From assembly GCA_001295865.1 (NCBI GenBank), contig LJHW01000007.1, positions 1 through 60,501 of the forward strand: a stretch of 60,501 nt of DNA. The letters run 5' to 3'. The stretch is from a beta proteobacterium AAP65. GTDB lineage: Bacteria > Pseudomonadota > Gammaproteobacteria > Burkholderiales > Burkholderiaceae_C. A program made the translations under genes and the position numbers. The notes beneath the pieces were generated by a model, which saw nothing but the letters and a program-made list of their open reading frames with translations, ran no database searches and had not been told where the DNA came from. Positions 21,241-30,013 of the stretch are shown one piece after another. Positions within the stretch are counted from its first letter, which is position 1; every line of letters starts with the position of its first letter.

Positions 21241-21825
21241 GTGGCGACCGCGGGCTCCTCAGAAAGGCAGCAGGCGCTGTGGCCAGCTGCGGCGGCGTCG
21301 CGCGCTGGCAGCGTGTGGGCTGTGCTCGACTGCGCCCGTGACCCGGCTGTCTACGGTGTGCTCATCGAGTCACGACTGGAGTTCCGCAGCCTCTACAGCG
21401 GGACGGTGCCCCGGGCCTTGGAGATGAACGCCCCGCAGCTGGTGGAACTGCTGCCCGGGCACCGGTTGACCGAGCGCCTGCTCGGCGCCGCCTGGGGGCA
21501 GGCCTGGGGCATCTTCCTGCGCATCGACGATGCCGCCAACCTGCGGCACCACCTGCGCAAGTTCCTCAAGGTGCGTGACGAGCAGGGCCGCCGGCTGCTG
21601 TTCCGCTACTACGACCCGCGCGTGCTGCGCAGCTACCTGCCCACCTGCACGCCGGAGGAGCTGGCGCAGGTGTTCGGGCCCATCCACAGCTTCGTGATGG
21701 AAGATGCCGAGGGCGCCTGCATCGAGTTCAGCCGGGTGGCGGGGGTGTTGCGCCACCGGGTGCTGGTGCCGGCCTTGGCGACCACGCCGCCGGCGCCCGC
21801 AGACACCGCTTCAGCGGCGGGCTGA
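21241..21825 (+). CDS. DUF4123-type T6SS effector adaptor/chaperone
   Basis: DUF4123 proteins (Tap/TEC) load specific effectors onto VgrG tips. The 194-residue product has the N-terminal VWAVLDCARDPAVYGVLIE pattern (WAxLDxARDxxIY), the central PQLVELLPG and WGIFLR, HLRKFLKVRDEQGRRLLFRYYDPRVLRSYLP, and EELAQVFGPIHSFVMED. GTG at 21241 with AGAGG 7 bases upstream is preferred; earlier in-frame starts would overlap the preceding gene. Its 3' end overlaps by 15 bases the 3' end of the antisense TssB-TssC-like gene. The likely clients are the M35-like effector or the unknown proteins downstream of vgrG. Confidence 0.87.
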   Translation: MATAGSSERQQALWPAAAASRAGSVWAVLDCARDPAVYGVLIESRLEFRSLYSGTVPRALEMNAPQLVELLPGHRLTERLLGAAWGQAWGIFLRIDDAANLRHHLRKFLKVRDEQGRRLLFRYYDPRVLRSYLPTCTPEELAQVFGPIHSFVMEDAEGACIEFSRVAGVLRHRVLVPALATTPPAPADTASAAG

Positions 21826-23286
21826 ACCCACCGACAGCGGCTGCGCCGGCTCGGCGATCGACTGGAAGCGCATCACCGTCACCGCATTGCGGTGCTTGTG
21901 GCTCAGCACCGGCATCAGGCCGGCAGCGAGCAAGGCCTGCCCGGCTTGTTCGCCCAGGTAGGCCTCGGCGCAAGCCTGCATCTCGGCTTCGCCATCCTGC
22001 GTGTAGTGGTAGGCGGGCAGGTCGCCGATCTCGCGTTCATCGCCAGGCTCGAACTGCCAGCCCTTGTGCGTGAAGGCGCGCCCGAGCAGCAGCGCCACCG
22101 CGAGCGAACCCGGACCCCAGAGCAGGGCTTCGTGCACGGGGCTGCCGCCTGGAAACTCTTCGAAAGCGAAGGCGCTGCACGGGTCGCTGCGTTTGCCGTA
22201 GGGCAGGCGCAGCAACACCCTTGGCGCTGCCAGGCCCAGCCAGGGCGCGGCTTCGCTGCGGCGCAGCGCCGCCCAGCCGGCCAGTGCTGCGGGCTCTGCG
22301 AGCGCCAGCGCGGTGTCGGCGCCGGCCAGCCACGGGCCACCGCACTGGCTCGCGATGAGGCCCAGGGCCGCCAGCAAGCCGATGTCGGCATCGGCAGGGC
22401 CGAAGTGCTGCAGGCCGGTGATGAGCGTCCAGCCGCGGCCGTCGGGCACGTTGCGCCAGCGGTCGGCCAGCGCGCGGTGCAGGCCCGTCTCGGCCAGGCG
22501 CCCCTGGCTGGCGACGACATCGGCCGTGAGTTCGTCGCGCGCGGCGTCGAAGAGGTGCAGCTCCAGCGTCTCGTCAAGTTCAAGGTTCGAGATCAACCAC
22601 TGCACGCCGCGCCAGGCCGATTCCAGCGCCTGGAAAGCCGGTGCATGCAGCACGGCACGCATCTCGGCGGCCGTGGCCGTGTCCACCGAGGCCAGCAAGG
22701 CCGCCTGCTGCTGGCGGTGGTCGGGCTGGATGTGGGGAGCGATCAGCTGGCGGATGAAAGCGTCCATGCCGGCCGCTGCGCCTGCGGGCCCAGAAGGTGC
22801 GGAAGGCGCTGAAGATGCGGCAGGCGCCACGCCCGCAGGCCGCCCGCCGAGCAGGCCGGCGAGCAGGTCGCCGCTGTCGGCCGCGGGTGCCGCAGCCGGC
22901 GCCGGGGTGTGGGCTGCAGCGCCCAGCTCGGCCGCTGCTTGCGCGAACTGCGCCGGGTCCATCAGGCGGTGTCTCATCTGACGCAAGGACGCAAACACCG
23001 GCAGCTGCGCGAACAATGCATCGGGATGGAAATCATCGAGCGACCCGAAGCCGACCTCGCTGCCGGCCACCACCAGACGGGGGGCCAGCTTTTGCATCAC
23101 GGCATCGAGCGTGTCGACATCGACCCGGTGGGTGGGCCGCTCGGCCAGCGGACGCTTCTCGCTGGCAGGCCGGGCACTGAAGTCGCCCACCACCAGCAGC
23201 CGCATCGGGCCTGCGCTGCTGCGTGGGGCGGGGCGGGCTTGGGGCGAAAACTCGAACTGCAGGCGAGCAGGCATCCGGGGCTCCAT
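21811..23286 (-). CDS. TssB-TssC-like fusion protein (sheath-subunit paralogue)
   Basis: A single 491-residue protein that joins both sheath subunits. Residues about 28-122 resemble TssB (MRLLVVGDFSARP, then HRVDVDTLDAVMQKLAPRL and GSLDDFHPDALFAQL, comparable to the DVDNFDARM and SMDDFSPDAV regions of TssB at 9271). Residues 123-172 are an Ala/Pro/Gly linker. Residues about 173-478 resemble TssC (FQALESAWRGVQWLISNLE, RVLLRLPYGKRSDPCSAFAFEEFPGG, GLMPVLSHKHRNAV). The C-terminal TssC domain present in the bona fide TssC is absent. ATG 23286 is the longest start; ATG 23274, with GGAG 6 bases upstream, is at least as likely. It is the only minus-strand gene inside the cargo block and ends against the DUF4123 gene. 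It may act in sheath assembly control rather than as a building block; function is unknown to me. Confidence 0.85.
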   Translation of the reverse strand: MEPRMPARLQFEFSPQARPAPRSSAGPMRLLVVGDFSARPASEKRPLAERPTHRVDVDTLDAVMQKLAPRLVVAGSEVGFGSLDDFHPDALFAQLPVFASLRQMRHRLMDPAQFAQAAAELGAAAHTPAPAAAPAADSGDLLAGLLGGRPAGVAPAASSAPSAPSGPAGAAAGMDAFIRQLIAPHIQPDHRQQQAALLASVDTATAAEMRAVLHAPAFQALESAWRGVQWLISNLELDETLELHLFDAARDELTADVVASQGRLAETGLHRALADRWRNVPDGRGWTLITGLQHFGPADADIGLLAALGLIASQCGGPWLAGADTALALAEPAALAGWAALRRSEAAPWLGLAAPRVLLRLPYGKRSDPCSAFAFEEFPGGSPVHEALLWGPGSLAVALLLGRAFTHKGWQFEPGDEREIGDLPAYHYTQDGEAEMQACAEAYLGEQAGQALLAAGLMPVLSHKHRNAVTVMRFQSIAEPAQPLSVGSARR

Positions 23287-23580
23287 GAGGCTGAGGCCGG
23301 CAAGGGTTGGCCGGAGCGGCGGGCAGGGGGCATCTCAGCTTGCCGCTCCGGGTACTTTGCTTCAGAGTCCGCACCCGACGCAACCGTTATCCGCATGACG
23401 CCACCACCGCCCCTGCACGCAGCGCCCGGTTACCGGGCGCCCGAGGGCCGCCGCTATAGTCGTTCACGGGCCGGTAGGGACGAAGCGCTGCGCAGCTTCT
23501 CGTTGCGACGCCTGGCCGCGCAGCAGCGCCTGCGCTCCGCGGCGTCTGGCCGGCCCTGAACCTCGAACCCAAGAGCAGCC
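23287..23580. promoter_or_regulatory. Divergent promoter region between the sheath-like fusion and vgrG
   Basis: A 294-base gap with divergent transcription. On the plus strand TTACCG (23430-23435) and TATAGT (23455-23460), spaced 19 bases, form a candidate sigma-70 promoter for vgrG, 120 bases before its ATG. A perfect 8-bp inverted repeat GCGCCCGG/CCGGGCGC (23422-23429 with 23433-23440, 3-base centre) overlaps the -35 element and could be an operator. The spacing is longer than ideal, so the promoter call is tentative. No convincing promoter was found for the minus-strand gene. Confidence 0.35.
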
Positions 23581-25653
23581 ATGTCCCAAGCCTCGCCCCT
23601 GCAGATGGCACTCACCGCCAGCGCCGCACCGTCGCTGAAGTTCCGCAGCATGGTGGCCGACGAAGAGGTGTCGCGGCTGTTCGAGTTCCAGGTGCTCGCC
23701 ATCGACGAGAGCGAGACCGTGGCCGCCGACGATCTGCTCGGCACCAACGCGGCCGTTTCGCTGGAGGTGAGCGACAGCGCCAAGCGCTGGTTCCACGGCG
23801 TGGTGGCCGGCTTCGGCATCGACGGCGTGGATGGCCGGCACGTGCGCTACCGCCTCACGCTGCGCCCCTGGCTGTGGCTGCTGACGCGGCGCTCGAACAT
23901 CCGCATCTTTCAGGAGATGACGGCGCCCGACATCATCAAAGCCATCTTCGGCGAGTACACCAGCACCTTCGTCGACGAACTCGGCGGCACCTACGGCACG
24001 CGCACCTACTGCGTGCAGTACCGCGAATCCGACTTCAACTTCGTCAGCCGCCTGATGGAGGAAGAAGGCATCTTCTATTTCTTCCGCCACACCGCCGACA
24101 AACACGAACTCGTGCTGGCGGATGCCTCGAGTTCGCACCAGCCCTTCGAGCCTTTCGCCACCGTGCCCTTCGACGACGATCCCGAGCAGATCGTCGGTGA
24201 GCCCGTCATCAGCCAGTGGCGCATGCGGCACGAGATCCAGACGGGCAAGAGCACGCTGCGCGATTACGACTACCTGTCGCCGTCTTCCGACCTCACCAGC
24301 ACCACCGCAGCGTCCAGCCGCAGCCACGCCGAGAATGCCTACGAGGCCTACGACTACCCGGGCCTTTACCAGGTCAAGGCCGATGGCGATGCGCGGGCCA
24401 CCATCCGCCTGAACGAAGCCGAGAGCCGCTTCGCCCGGTTCACGGGCGAGGGCAACACACCGGGCCTCATGGCCGGGGGCAAGTTCACATTTGCGCAGCA
24501 CCCGCGGGCCGACCAGAACACCGATTACGTGGTGCTCGCCACGCACATCGAGATGCAGCAGACCGGCTACGAGGCCGGCGCTGCCGGCGACACGCTTTTC
24601 GCCTGCCGCTTCACGGCACAGCCCTATGCCGAGCCCTACCGGCCCGCGCGCATCACGCGCAAGCCTTCGGTAGCCGGTCCGCAGACGGCTGTGGTGGTGG
24701 GTGATGGCGACGCCGGCGACATCTACACCGATGAACACGCCCGCGTGAAGGTGCAGTTCCACTGGGACCGGCTCGGCGAGAAGAACGCCAGCAGCTCTTG
24801 CTGGGTGCGCGTGGCCAGCCCGCTGGCCGGCAACGGCTGGGGCATGATTTCGCTGCCGCGCCTGGGTCAGGAAGTGGTGGTGGACTTCCTGGAGGGCGAC
24901 CCCGACCAGCCCCTCATCACCGGCCGCGTCTACAACGCGACGCAGAAGCCGCCCTACGTGCTGCCCGACAACGCCACGGTCAGCACCTTCAAGAGCCGCA
25001 GCAAACTGGGCGAAGCGGCCGAGTTCAACGAACTGCGCTTCGAAGACAAGGCTGGCGAAGAATACGTGCTGCTGCACGCGCAGAAAGACCGGCTCGAATT
25101 TGTCGAGGGCACCTTCAAGTCGCACATTGGCATCGGTGATGGTGAAGGCGACGAACACCGCACGGTCAAGAAAGACCGCAAGGAAAAGATCGAGGGCGAG
25201 CAGCACCTGAAGGTGCTGAAGGACGTGCGCCACCAGTACGACGCCAAGTACAGCGTGAAGGTGGCCCAGGGCATGCTCTTCGATGGCGGCGACATCTGGA
25301 GCCTGAAGACGTCCGGCGATGTCACCACCGAATCGGGCGCTTCGATCTCGCTGAAGTCGAGCTCCGACATGCACCTGAAGATCGGCTCCAACCTGGGCGC
25401 CGACGCCGGGCAGAACGTGCATATCAAGGGCGGCATGAACGTCGTCATCGAGGCCGGTATGCAGATCAGCATCAAGGCCGGTGGCTCGTCCATCGTGCTG
25501 GGACCTGACGGCGTTTCGATCACGGGGGCCATGGTCAAGGTCAACTCCGGCGGTTCGCCCGGCAGTGGCAGCGGGGCGAGCCCGGTGGCCCCCACGGCGC
25601 CCGACGAAGCCGTCGAGCCCGACCTGCCCGAAGACCCACTCGCGCACCGTTGA
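23581..25653 (+). CDS. vgrG: T6SS spike protein VgrG (TssI)
   Basis: Trimeric spike that tips the Hcp tube and carries effectors. The 690-residue protein has the gp27-like domain (about 1-390, with FEFQVLAID, YRLTLRPWLWLLTRR, YCVQYRESDFNFVSRLMEEEGIFYFF-type pattern), the OB-fold (about 400-470, VKVQFHWDRLGE and ASPLAGNGWGMISLPRLGQEVVVDFLEGDPDQP-like stretch), and a gp5-type C-terminal beta-helix (about 500-650). It ends in a short Pro/Asp-rich tail, with no fused enzyme domain, so effectors must be bound non-covalently. ATG 23581 follows an AAGAGCAG site. The stop overlaps the TTG start of the next gene. Confidence 0.97.
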   Translation: MSQASPLQMALTASAAPSLKFRSMVADEEVSRLFEFQVLAIDESETVAADDLLGTNAAVSLEVSDSAKRWFHGVVAGFGIDGVDGRHVRYRLTLRPWLWLLTRRSNIRIFQEMTAPDIIKAIFGEYTSTFVDELGGTYGTRTYCVQYRESDFNFVSRLMEEEGIFYFFRHTADKHELVLADASSSHQPFEPFATVPFDDDPEQIVGEPVISQWRMRHEIQTGKSTLRDYDYLSPSSDLTSTTAASSRSHAENAYEAYDYPGLYQVKADGDARATIRLNEAESRFARFTGEGNTPGLMAGGKFTFAQHPRADQNTDYVVLATHIEMQQTGYEAGAAGDTLFACRFTAQPYAEPYRPARITRKPSVAGPQTAVVVGDGDAGDIYTDEHARVKVQFHWDRLGEKNASSSCWVRVASPLAGNGWGMISLPRLGQEVVVDFLEGDPDQPLITGRVYNATQKPPYVLPDNATVSTFKSRSKLGEAAEFNELRFEDKAGEEYVLLHAQKDRLEFVEGTFKSHIGIGDGEGDEHRTVKKDRKEKIEGEQHLKVLKDVRHQYDAKYSVKVAQGMLFDGGDIWSLKTSGDVTTESGASISLKSSSDMHLKIGSNLGADAGQNVHIKGGMNVVIEAGMQISIKAGGSSIVLGPDGVSITGAMVKVNSGGSPGSGSGASPVAPTAPDEAVEPDLPEDPLAHR

Positions 25654-27386
25654 CCGTGAGCCGCCCGCCCGACACCGAGGCCCGGGAAGCGGCTGCCTGG
25701 GCAGCCTTCGTGCAGCAACTCGCCGAACACCTGGTGGCGCAATGGCCCGCCATGCAGGAACGTCTGGGCGACAAGCACCTCACCTTCGTCGAACTGGCCG
25801 CGCAGCAGGCCTTGAAGCTGGGCCTCTCGCGGGCCGCGAGCGTGGCGCGTTTTGCCAACCTCAGCTTCGTCTGGGGCCCGAGCTTCCACGAGCGCGCGGG
25901 CTTCGAGTGGGCCCAGGGCCTGCTCGCGGCCCCGCGCGAGCGTGAATGGGCCACGCTGCACCAGCTGATGCGCCGCTCGCTGCAGGAACTCGAGCGCCTG
26001 CCCGAGGCCCGTATCCAGCCGCAGGCCCTGCAGGCGGCCGACGAACGCCTCATGGCCCGCTTCGGCGCTTTGGGCGTGTGGGGCGCCTTGCACCCGCCCG
26101 AGCCTGTGCCCTTGCCGCTGCACGCCTGCGATGTGGAGGCGGTGGAGATCCGCCTGCTGGAAGCGGCCGTCGGCGAGCATTACCAGTGGCAGGCCGGCCA
26201 GTGGCAGCGTGTGCCCTTGGCCAGCCCGGCACCAGTGCGCGTGGACGCCGCCAACCCCATGCCGGGCCTCGTGGGGGTGCTGGCCCACCCGCCGGGCGTG
26301 CGGCCCCAGGCGCGCGTGCAACTGCGTTCACGCAGCCATGCGGTTTGCCAGGGTGATGTGCACCCGGCCCTGAACTTCGGCGGCACCCACGGCCTGTGGC
26401 GCTGGGCCGGGCATGAAACACGGGCCGTGAGCTGGCCGGTCAGCAGCCTGGCGCAACCCGGGCCAACGGCGGGGCCGGGCACGGCCATTGCCGAAGAGAC
26501 CTCGCCCGACATCTTCAAGCTCGAGCTGCAGGTCTGCGGCCTGCGTGACGAGGGCGATGCGCTCGGTGCGCAGCGCTCGCTGCTCTGGGCCTGGCCGGCC
26601 GCGCAGTGGTTCTGTGACATCGAACGCCAGGCGCCTGCGGCGCAACCAGTGGTGGCCGCGCAGGCGCCAGCCTTGAGGCCCGCCACGCGCTGCCGCGTGG
26701 AGTGCGACGGCGTGGGTCAGGACGCGCAGCCCCTGCGCCGCGGCTTTGAGCAGGGGCTCGATGCCGCCACCTGGGCCGCGCAGCAGCAGTTGCTGAAGTT
26801 GCTGGGCGCCATCGAAGGCTGCAGCCAGGTGCGGCTGGAAGGCGTGCTGGCGCTGCTGGTCGGCCGTGCCGCGCTGACCTGGGGCTGGTGCCAGGGGCCT
26901 TCGGGCCTGGACGGCCGGGCCTTCATGCGGGTGCTCGGCGCTCTGGAGATGCAGGCCTGTCAGGCCGATCTGCAAGCCGAGGCCGAGCTGGCGCTGGACG
27001 GCGCGCGCGCGCGCCTGGTGCTGCGCTGTGTCGGCAGCGCCGCGCTGCAGCTGCAGCTGCGCCGTGAAGCCGCCGAGCCGCCCCTGCTGCCGACCATGCT
27101 GCCGGCGCGTTTGTCGCTGCGCCTGCCCTTCACCGCCGAGCTCACGCCTATGGCCACCGACACAGGCAGCCTGCTGCAGATGGCCGGGCCCTGCACGGGC
27201 GCCCTGGTGGGCGAAGTGGGCCTGCGGCCGCGCACGGCTGGCGGCAGCGGCTGGGAGTGGTTTGCACAGCTGCGCCTGGAAGCGGCGGCGCTGAAGCTGG
27301 CGCTGGTCGACCCCGTGCTCGGCCAACGGCACTTCACGCACGCCCTGTGGGCTGCAGCGCCGCTGCTCGACTGGAGCCTCAGCTGA
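25650..27386 (+). CDS. Unknown protein coupled to vgrG
   Basis: A 578-residue protein I do not recognise. It has no signal peptide and no membrane segment. The N-terminal third is helical (FVQQLAEHLVAQWPAMQERLG, FVELAAQQALKLGL), followed by a mixed region with scattered Trp residues and a beta-rich C-terminal part rich in Ala/Leu. TTG 25650 overlaps the vgrG TGA (TTGA); GTG 25656 is an alternative. Its own TGA overlaps the ATG of the next gene. The tight coupling vgrG-this-next argues that the products work with the spike, for example as effector, chaperone or tip-assembly factors. Codon use is as GC-rich as the neighbours. Confidence 0.75.
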   Translation: MTVSRPPDTEAREAAAWAAFVQQLAEHLVAQWPAMQERLGDKHLTFVELAAQQALKLGLSRAASVARFANLSFVWGPSFHERAGFEWAQGLLAAPREREWATLHQLMRRSLQELERLPEARIQPQALQAADERLMARFGALGVWGALHPPEPVPLPLHACDVEAVEIRLLEAAVGEHYQWQAGQWQRVPLASPAPVRVDAANPMPGLVGVLAHPPGVRPQARVQLRSRSHAVCQGDVHPALNFGGTHGLWRWAGHETRAVSWPVSSLAQPGPTAGPGTAIAEETSPDIFKLELQVCGLRDEGDALGAQRSLLWAWPAAQWFCDIERQAPAAQPVVAAQAPALRPATRCRVECDGVGQDAQPLRRGFEQGLDAATWAAQQQLLKLLGAIEGCSQVRLEGVLALLVGRAALTWGWCQGPSGLDGRAFMRVLGALEMQACQADLQAEAELALDGARARLVLRCVGSAALQLQLRREAAEPPLLPTMLPARLSLRLPFTAELTPMATDTGSLLQMAGPCTGALVGEVGLRPRTAGGSGWEWFAQLRLEAAALKLALVDPVLGQRHFTHALWAAAPLLDWSLS

Positions 27387-28183
27387 TGGAACGCCTGCTC
27401 GTCCTGCGCCTGGACAGCATCGGCGTGATCGCCGAAGCGCAGCTCAATGGCGTGCCGCTCGCGCGCAGCGGCCCGACGGCGGGCGCGGTGACCGTGCCCA
27501 TCCACGAGTACACGCTCTCCGGGGCCAACGAGTTGCAGCTGGTCATCCAGCCGCCGCCGCCGGGCCAGGCGGGCGCCCCGGCGCCTTTGCTCAGCGACGG
27601 CCAGCGCGGTGCCAGCTTGCGCCTGCTGCTGCCGCGCATCGGCCAGCTGGCGCACCCGGAGAACGCACGCACGCTGGCGCAGATCGATTGGGCGCCAGTG
27701 GCGGGCGAGGTCACCGAAGTACCGGCCACCTTGCGCCAGACGGTGGATCTGCCCATCGCTTTTCCGCGTTGGCGCTGGTTCGATGCGCCTGTGGTGCCCG
27801 AGCCCCAGGCGCTGGTGGCCCAGGCGGCCAGCTACCTGCAGGGCCTGGCGCTGGGCCTGGCGCGCGGCGACCCCGAACCGCTGGTGCTGGCCGCACGCCT
27901 GCGTTTCGAAGAGCTGGCGCAGGCCTACCAGCGCAACCTGGCCGACGATGTCGGCCGTCTGCGCGTGCAGGTGCTGCGCTTGCATGCCCAGGCGCCGCTG
28001 CAGCCGCCCATGCCCAAGGCGGATGCGCTGCTGCTGCGGCCGCTGGCCGGCGGGCGGCTGCTCGAGTGCCTGACGCCCGATGGCCAGCTGCCCGCCCTGC
28101 ACAGCCCCGTGGCCGGTGGGGGCCGCATCGCCTGGCCGGTGCGGCTGGCGGTGATCGAAGGGCGCTTTTATGTCATCCGCTGA
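27386..28183 (+). CDS. Unknown protein, third gene of the vgrG-coupled unit
   Basis: A 265-residue protein of unknown function, starting at ATG 27386 inside the stop of the previous gene (TGATG). The N-terminal 70 residues look like a beta-sandwich (LNGVPLARSG, VPIHEYTLSGANELQLVIQPP, similar in pattern to carbohydrate-binding or jelly-roll modules), followed by a helical part with EPQALVAQAASYLQGLALGL and DDVGRLRVQVLRLHA, and a beta-rich C-terminus ending VIEGRFYVIR. There is no signal peptide. It ends 63 bases before the FHA gene. It may act with the preceding protein in cargo handling. The beta-sandwich remark is a pattern impression only. Confidence 0.75.
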   Translation: MERLLVLRLDSIGVIAEAQLNGVPLARSGPTAGAVTVPIHEYTLSGANELQLVIQPPPPGQAGAPAPLLSDGQRGASLRLLLPRIGQLAHPENARTLAQIDWAPVAGEVTEVPATLRQTVDLPIAFPRWRWFDAPVVPEPQALVAQAASYLQGLALGLARGDPEPLVLAARLRFEELAQAYQRNLADDVGRLRVQVLRLHAQAPLQPPMPKADALLLRPLAGGRLLECLTPDGQLPALHSPVAGGGRIAWPVRLAVIEGRFYVIR

Positions 28184-28246
28184 GCCGGCGGCAGGTGTTC
28201 GCTGGCCCGCTATGCTGCGCGCCTTGCTCAAGCTCGGAGTCGCCAC

Positions 28247-29983
28247 ATGATCGTGCTGAGGGTGCTCAGCTACAACGGTAGCCCCGCCGACGGGCCCGCA
28301 GCGCAGTTCGACGAACTGGGCGGCACCATCGGCCGCGCCGACAACAACCAGCTCGTGCTGCCCGACCCCGAGCGCACCATCTCGCGGGTGCACGCGCGTG
28401 TGGTGTTCCGCGCCGGGGGTTATGGCGTGGTGGACAACGGCAGCAACCCCATCAGCGTCAACGGCCAGGTCATCGGCGCGGGGCGTGAACACCCGCTGAA
28501 GGTGGGCGACGAGCTGATGATCGGCGGCTACCTGCTCGCGGCCGAGGCGCCCGGCGCTTTGAAGAGCGACGACCCTTTTGCCGATCTGTTCGGCGATGCC
28601 CCGATGGGCCTGGCTGCCCCGGCCGCACCCAAGACCGCACCCGGCGTGTCGCAGCGCACCGCGATGCCCAGCGCCGGCGCCTGGCCCGCACCCGCGCCGG
28701 CCTCAGCCGCGACGCCGGCCTGGGCCGCCGCACCGCCCCCGCCCGCCTGGGCACCTGCCCCGGCCGCCGCCGCGTGGCCCTCGCCCCCGACGCCTGCGCG
28801 CGCCGCTGCGGCGGGCCCGGCGGCCATCCCCGACGACTGGGACCCCTTTGCGCCCGACACGGCCGAGGCGCCAGCGCCTGCGGCTGCCCTGGGCGGCGGC
28901 GACGCGTTTGCCAGCTTGCCGGCCGGCGGCGGTGATTCGCTCGACGACCTCTTCGGCCTGAGCGGCGCGCCCCTCAGCGGTGATCCGCTGGGCGGCGCAC
29001 CGCAGCAGGCGCTGCTGGCCCAGCCCAACACGGCACAGCATGGCGATGCCCTGCAGTCTTTGGCGCGCACGGCCACCTTGATGCCCGCGAGCCGCAGCGA
29101 CCACGCCTCGGAGCTCAACACGCCGATGTCGCTGCCGCCGGTGCAGGCACCGGCTGCGGGCCCCGCGCCCGCGCCGCTGCCGCAGGGGGCCATCTTTTCC
29201 TGGAACGACCCGCCGCGGGATGGCCGCGTGGTCACCCTGCCGGGGCTGCGCCGGCCCGAGGCGCCACCGGCGCGGCCTGCCGAGCGCGCGGCCGCGCCCC
29301 TGCCGGCCCCGGCTGCCGCGGTGCGCGCCGAAGCAGCGAGACCCTTGCCCGCCACTGCGGCGCCGGCGGTGTCAGGCGCAGCCGAGGCCGAACTGCTGCA
29401 AGCCTTGTTGCGCGGCCTGGGTGTGCCCGGCCTGCGCCTGGACGCGCTGACCCCGCAGACGATGGAGCTCGTTGGGCAACTGCTGCGCGAATCCACGCGC
29501 GGCGCTGTCGAGTTGCTGGTGGCGCGCGCAGCGCTCAAGCGCGAGATGCGCGCCGAGATGACCATGATCGTCTCGCGCGAGAACAACCCGCTGAAGTTCT
29601 CGCCCACGGTCGAGGTGGCCCTGCAGCACCTGCTGGGGCCGCCGGCCCCCGGCTTCATGCCCTCGGCCACGGCCATGCGCGATGCCTTCGACGACCTGCG
29701 CGCGCACCAGCTGGGCGTGATGGCCGGCATGCGGGCCGCGCTGGAAGGTGTGCTGCTGCGCTTCGACCCCAAGCAGCTGGAGGGCAAGCTGAGCAAACGC
29801 TCGGCCATCGACAGCATCATCCCGGCCACGCGCAAAGCGCGCCTGTGGGAAGCCTTCAACGAGCTTTTTGCGCAGTTGCAGACCGAGGCGCAGGACGACT
29901 TCGACGAGCTCTTCGGCAAGGCCTTCCTGAAGGCCTACGAAGACCAGCTCGACCGGCTGCACAACGAAGCCGGGCCGCGCTAG
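28247..29983 (+). CDS. tagH: FHA-domain T6SS regulator TagH (Fha)
   Basis: Phosphothreonine-binding scaffold that, when phosphorylated by PpkA, promotes T6SS assembly. The 578-residue protein has an N-terminal FHA domain (about 1-100) with the canonical residues Arg30 (GTIGR), Ser46 and His49 (SRVHA), and Asn72 (NG). A very long Ala/Pro-rich linker (about 105-375) follows, then a conserved C-terminal domain (about 380-578; LRGLGVPGLRLDALTPQTMELVG, MMFSRENNPLKFSPT-like VSRENNPLKFSPT, DAFDDLRAHQLGVMAGMRAAL) typical of the T6SS TagH family. ATG 28247; the phosphatase gene begins 30 bases after its stop. Confidence 0.95.
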   Translation: MIVLRVLSYNGSPADGPAAQFDELGGTIGRADNNQLVLPDPERTISRVHARVVFRAGGYGVVDNGSNPISVNGQVIGAGREHPLKVGDELMIGGYLLAAEAPGALKSDDPFADLFGDAPMGLAAPAAPKTAPGVSQRTAMPSAGAWPAPAPASAATPAWAAAPPPPAWAPAPAAAAWPSPPTPARAAAAGPAAIPDDWDPFAPDTAEAPAPAAALGGGDAFASLPAGGGDSLDDLFGLSGAPLSGDPLGGAPQQALLAQPNTAQHGDALQSLARTATLMPASRSDHASELNTPMSLPPVQAPAAGPAPAPLPQGAIFSWNDPPRDGRVVTLPGLRRPEAPPARPAERAAAPLPAPAAAVRAEAARPLPATAAPAVSGAAEAELLQALLRGLGVPGLRLDALTPQTMELVGQLLRESTRGAVELLVARAALKREMRAEMTMIVSRENNPLKFSPTVEVALQHLLGPPAPGFMPSATAMRDAFDDLRAHQLGVMAGMRAALEGVLLRFDPKQLEGKLSKRSAIDSIIPATRKARLWEAFNELFAQLQTEAQDDFDELFGKAFLKAYEDQLDRLHNEAGPR

Positions 29984-30013
29984 CATGTGGCGCACAGGCA
30001 GGAGGGGGCCCGC

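Noticed and set aside
23464..25647. A 727-codon minus-strand frame opposite vgrG
   Set aside because: Shadow frame with biased composition (Val/Gly/His/Arg); vgrG is unambiguous on the other strand.
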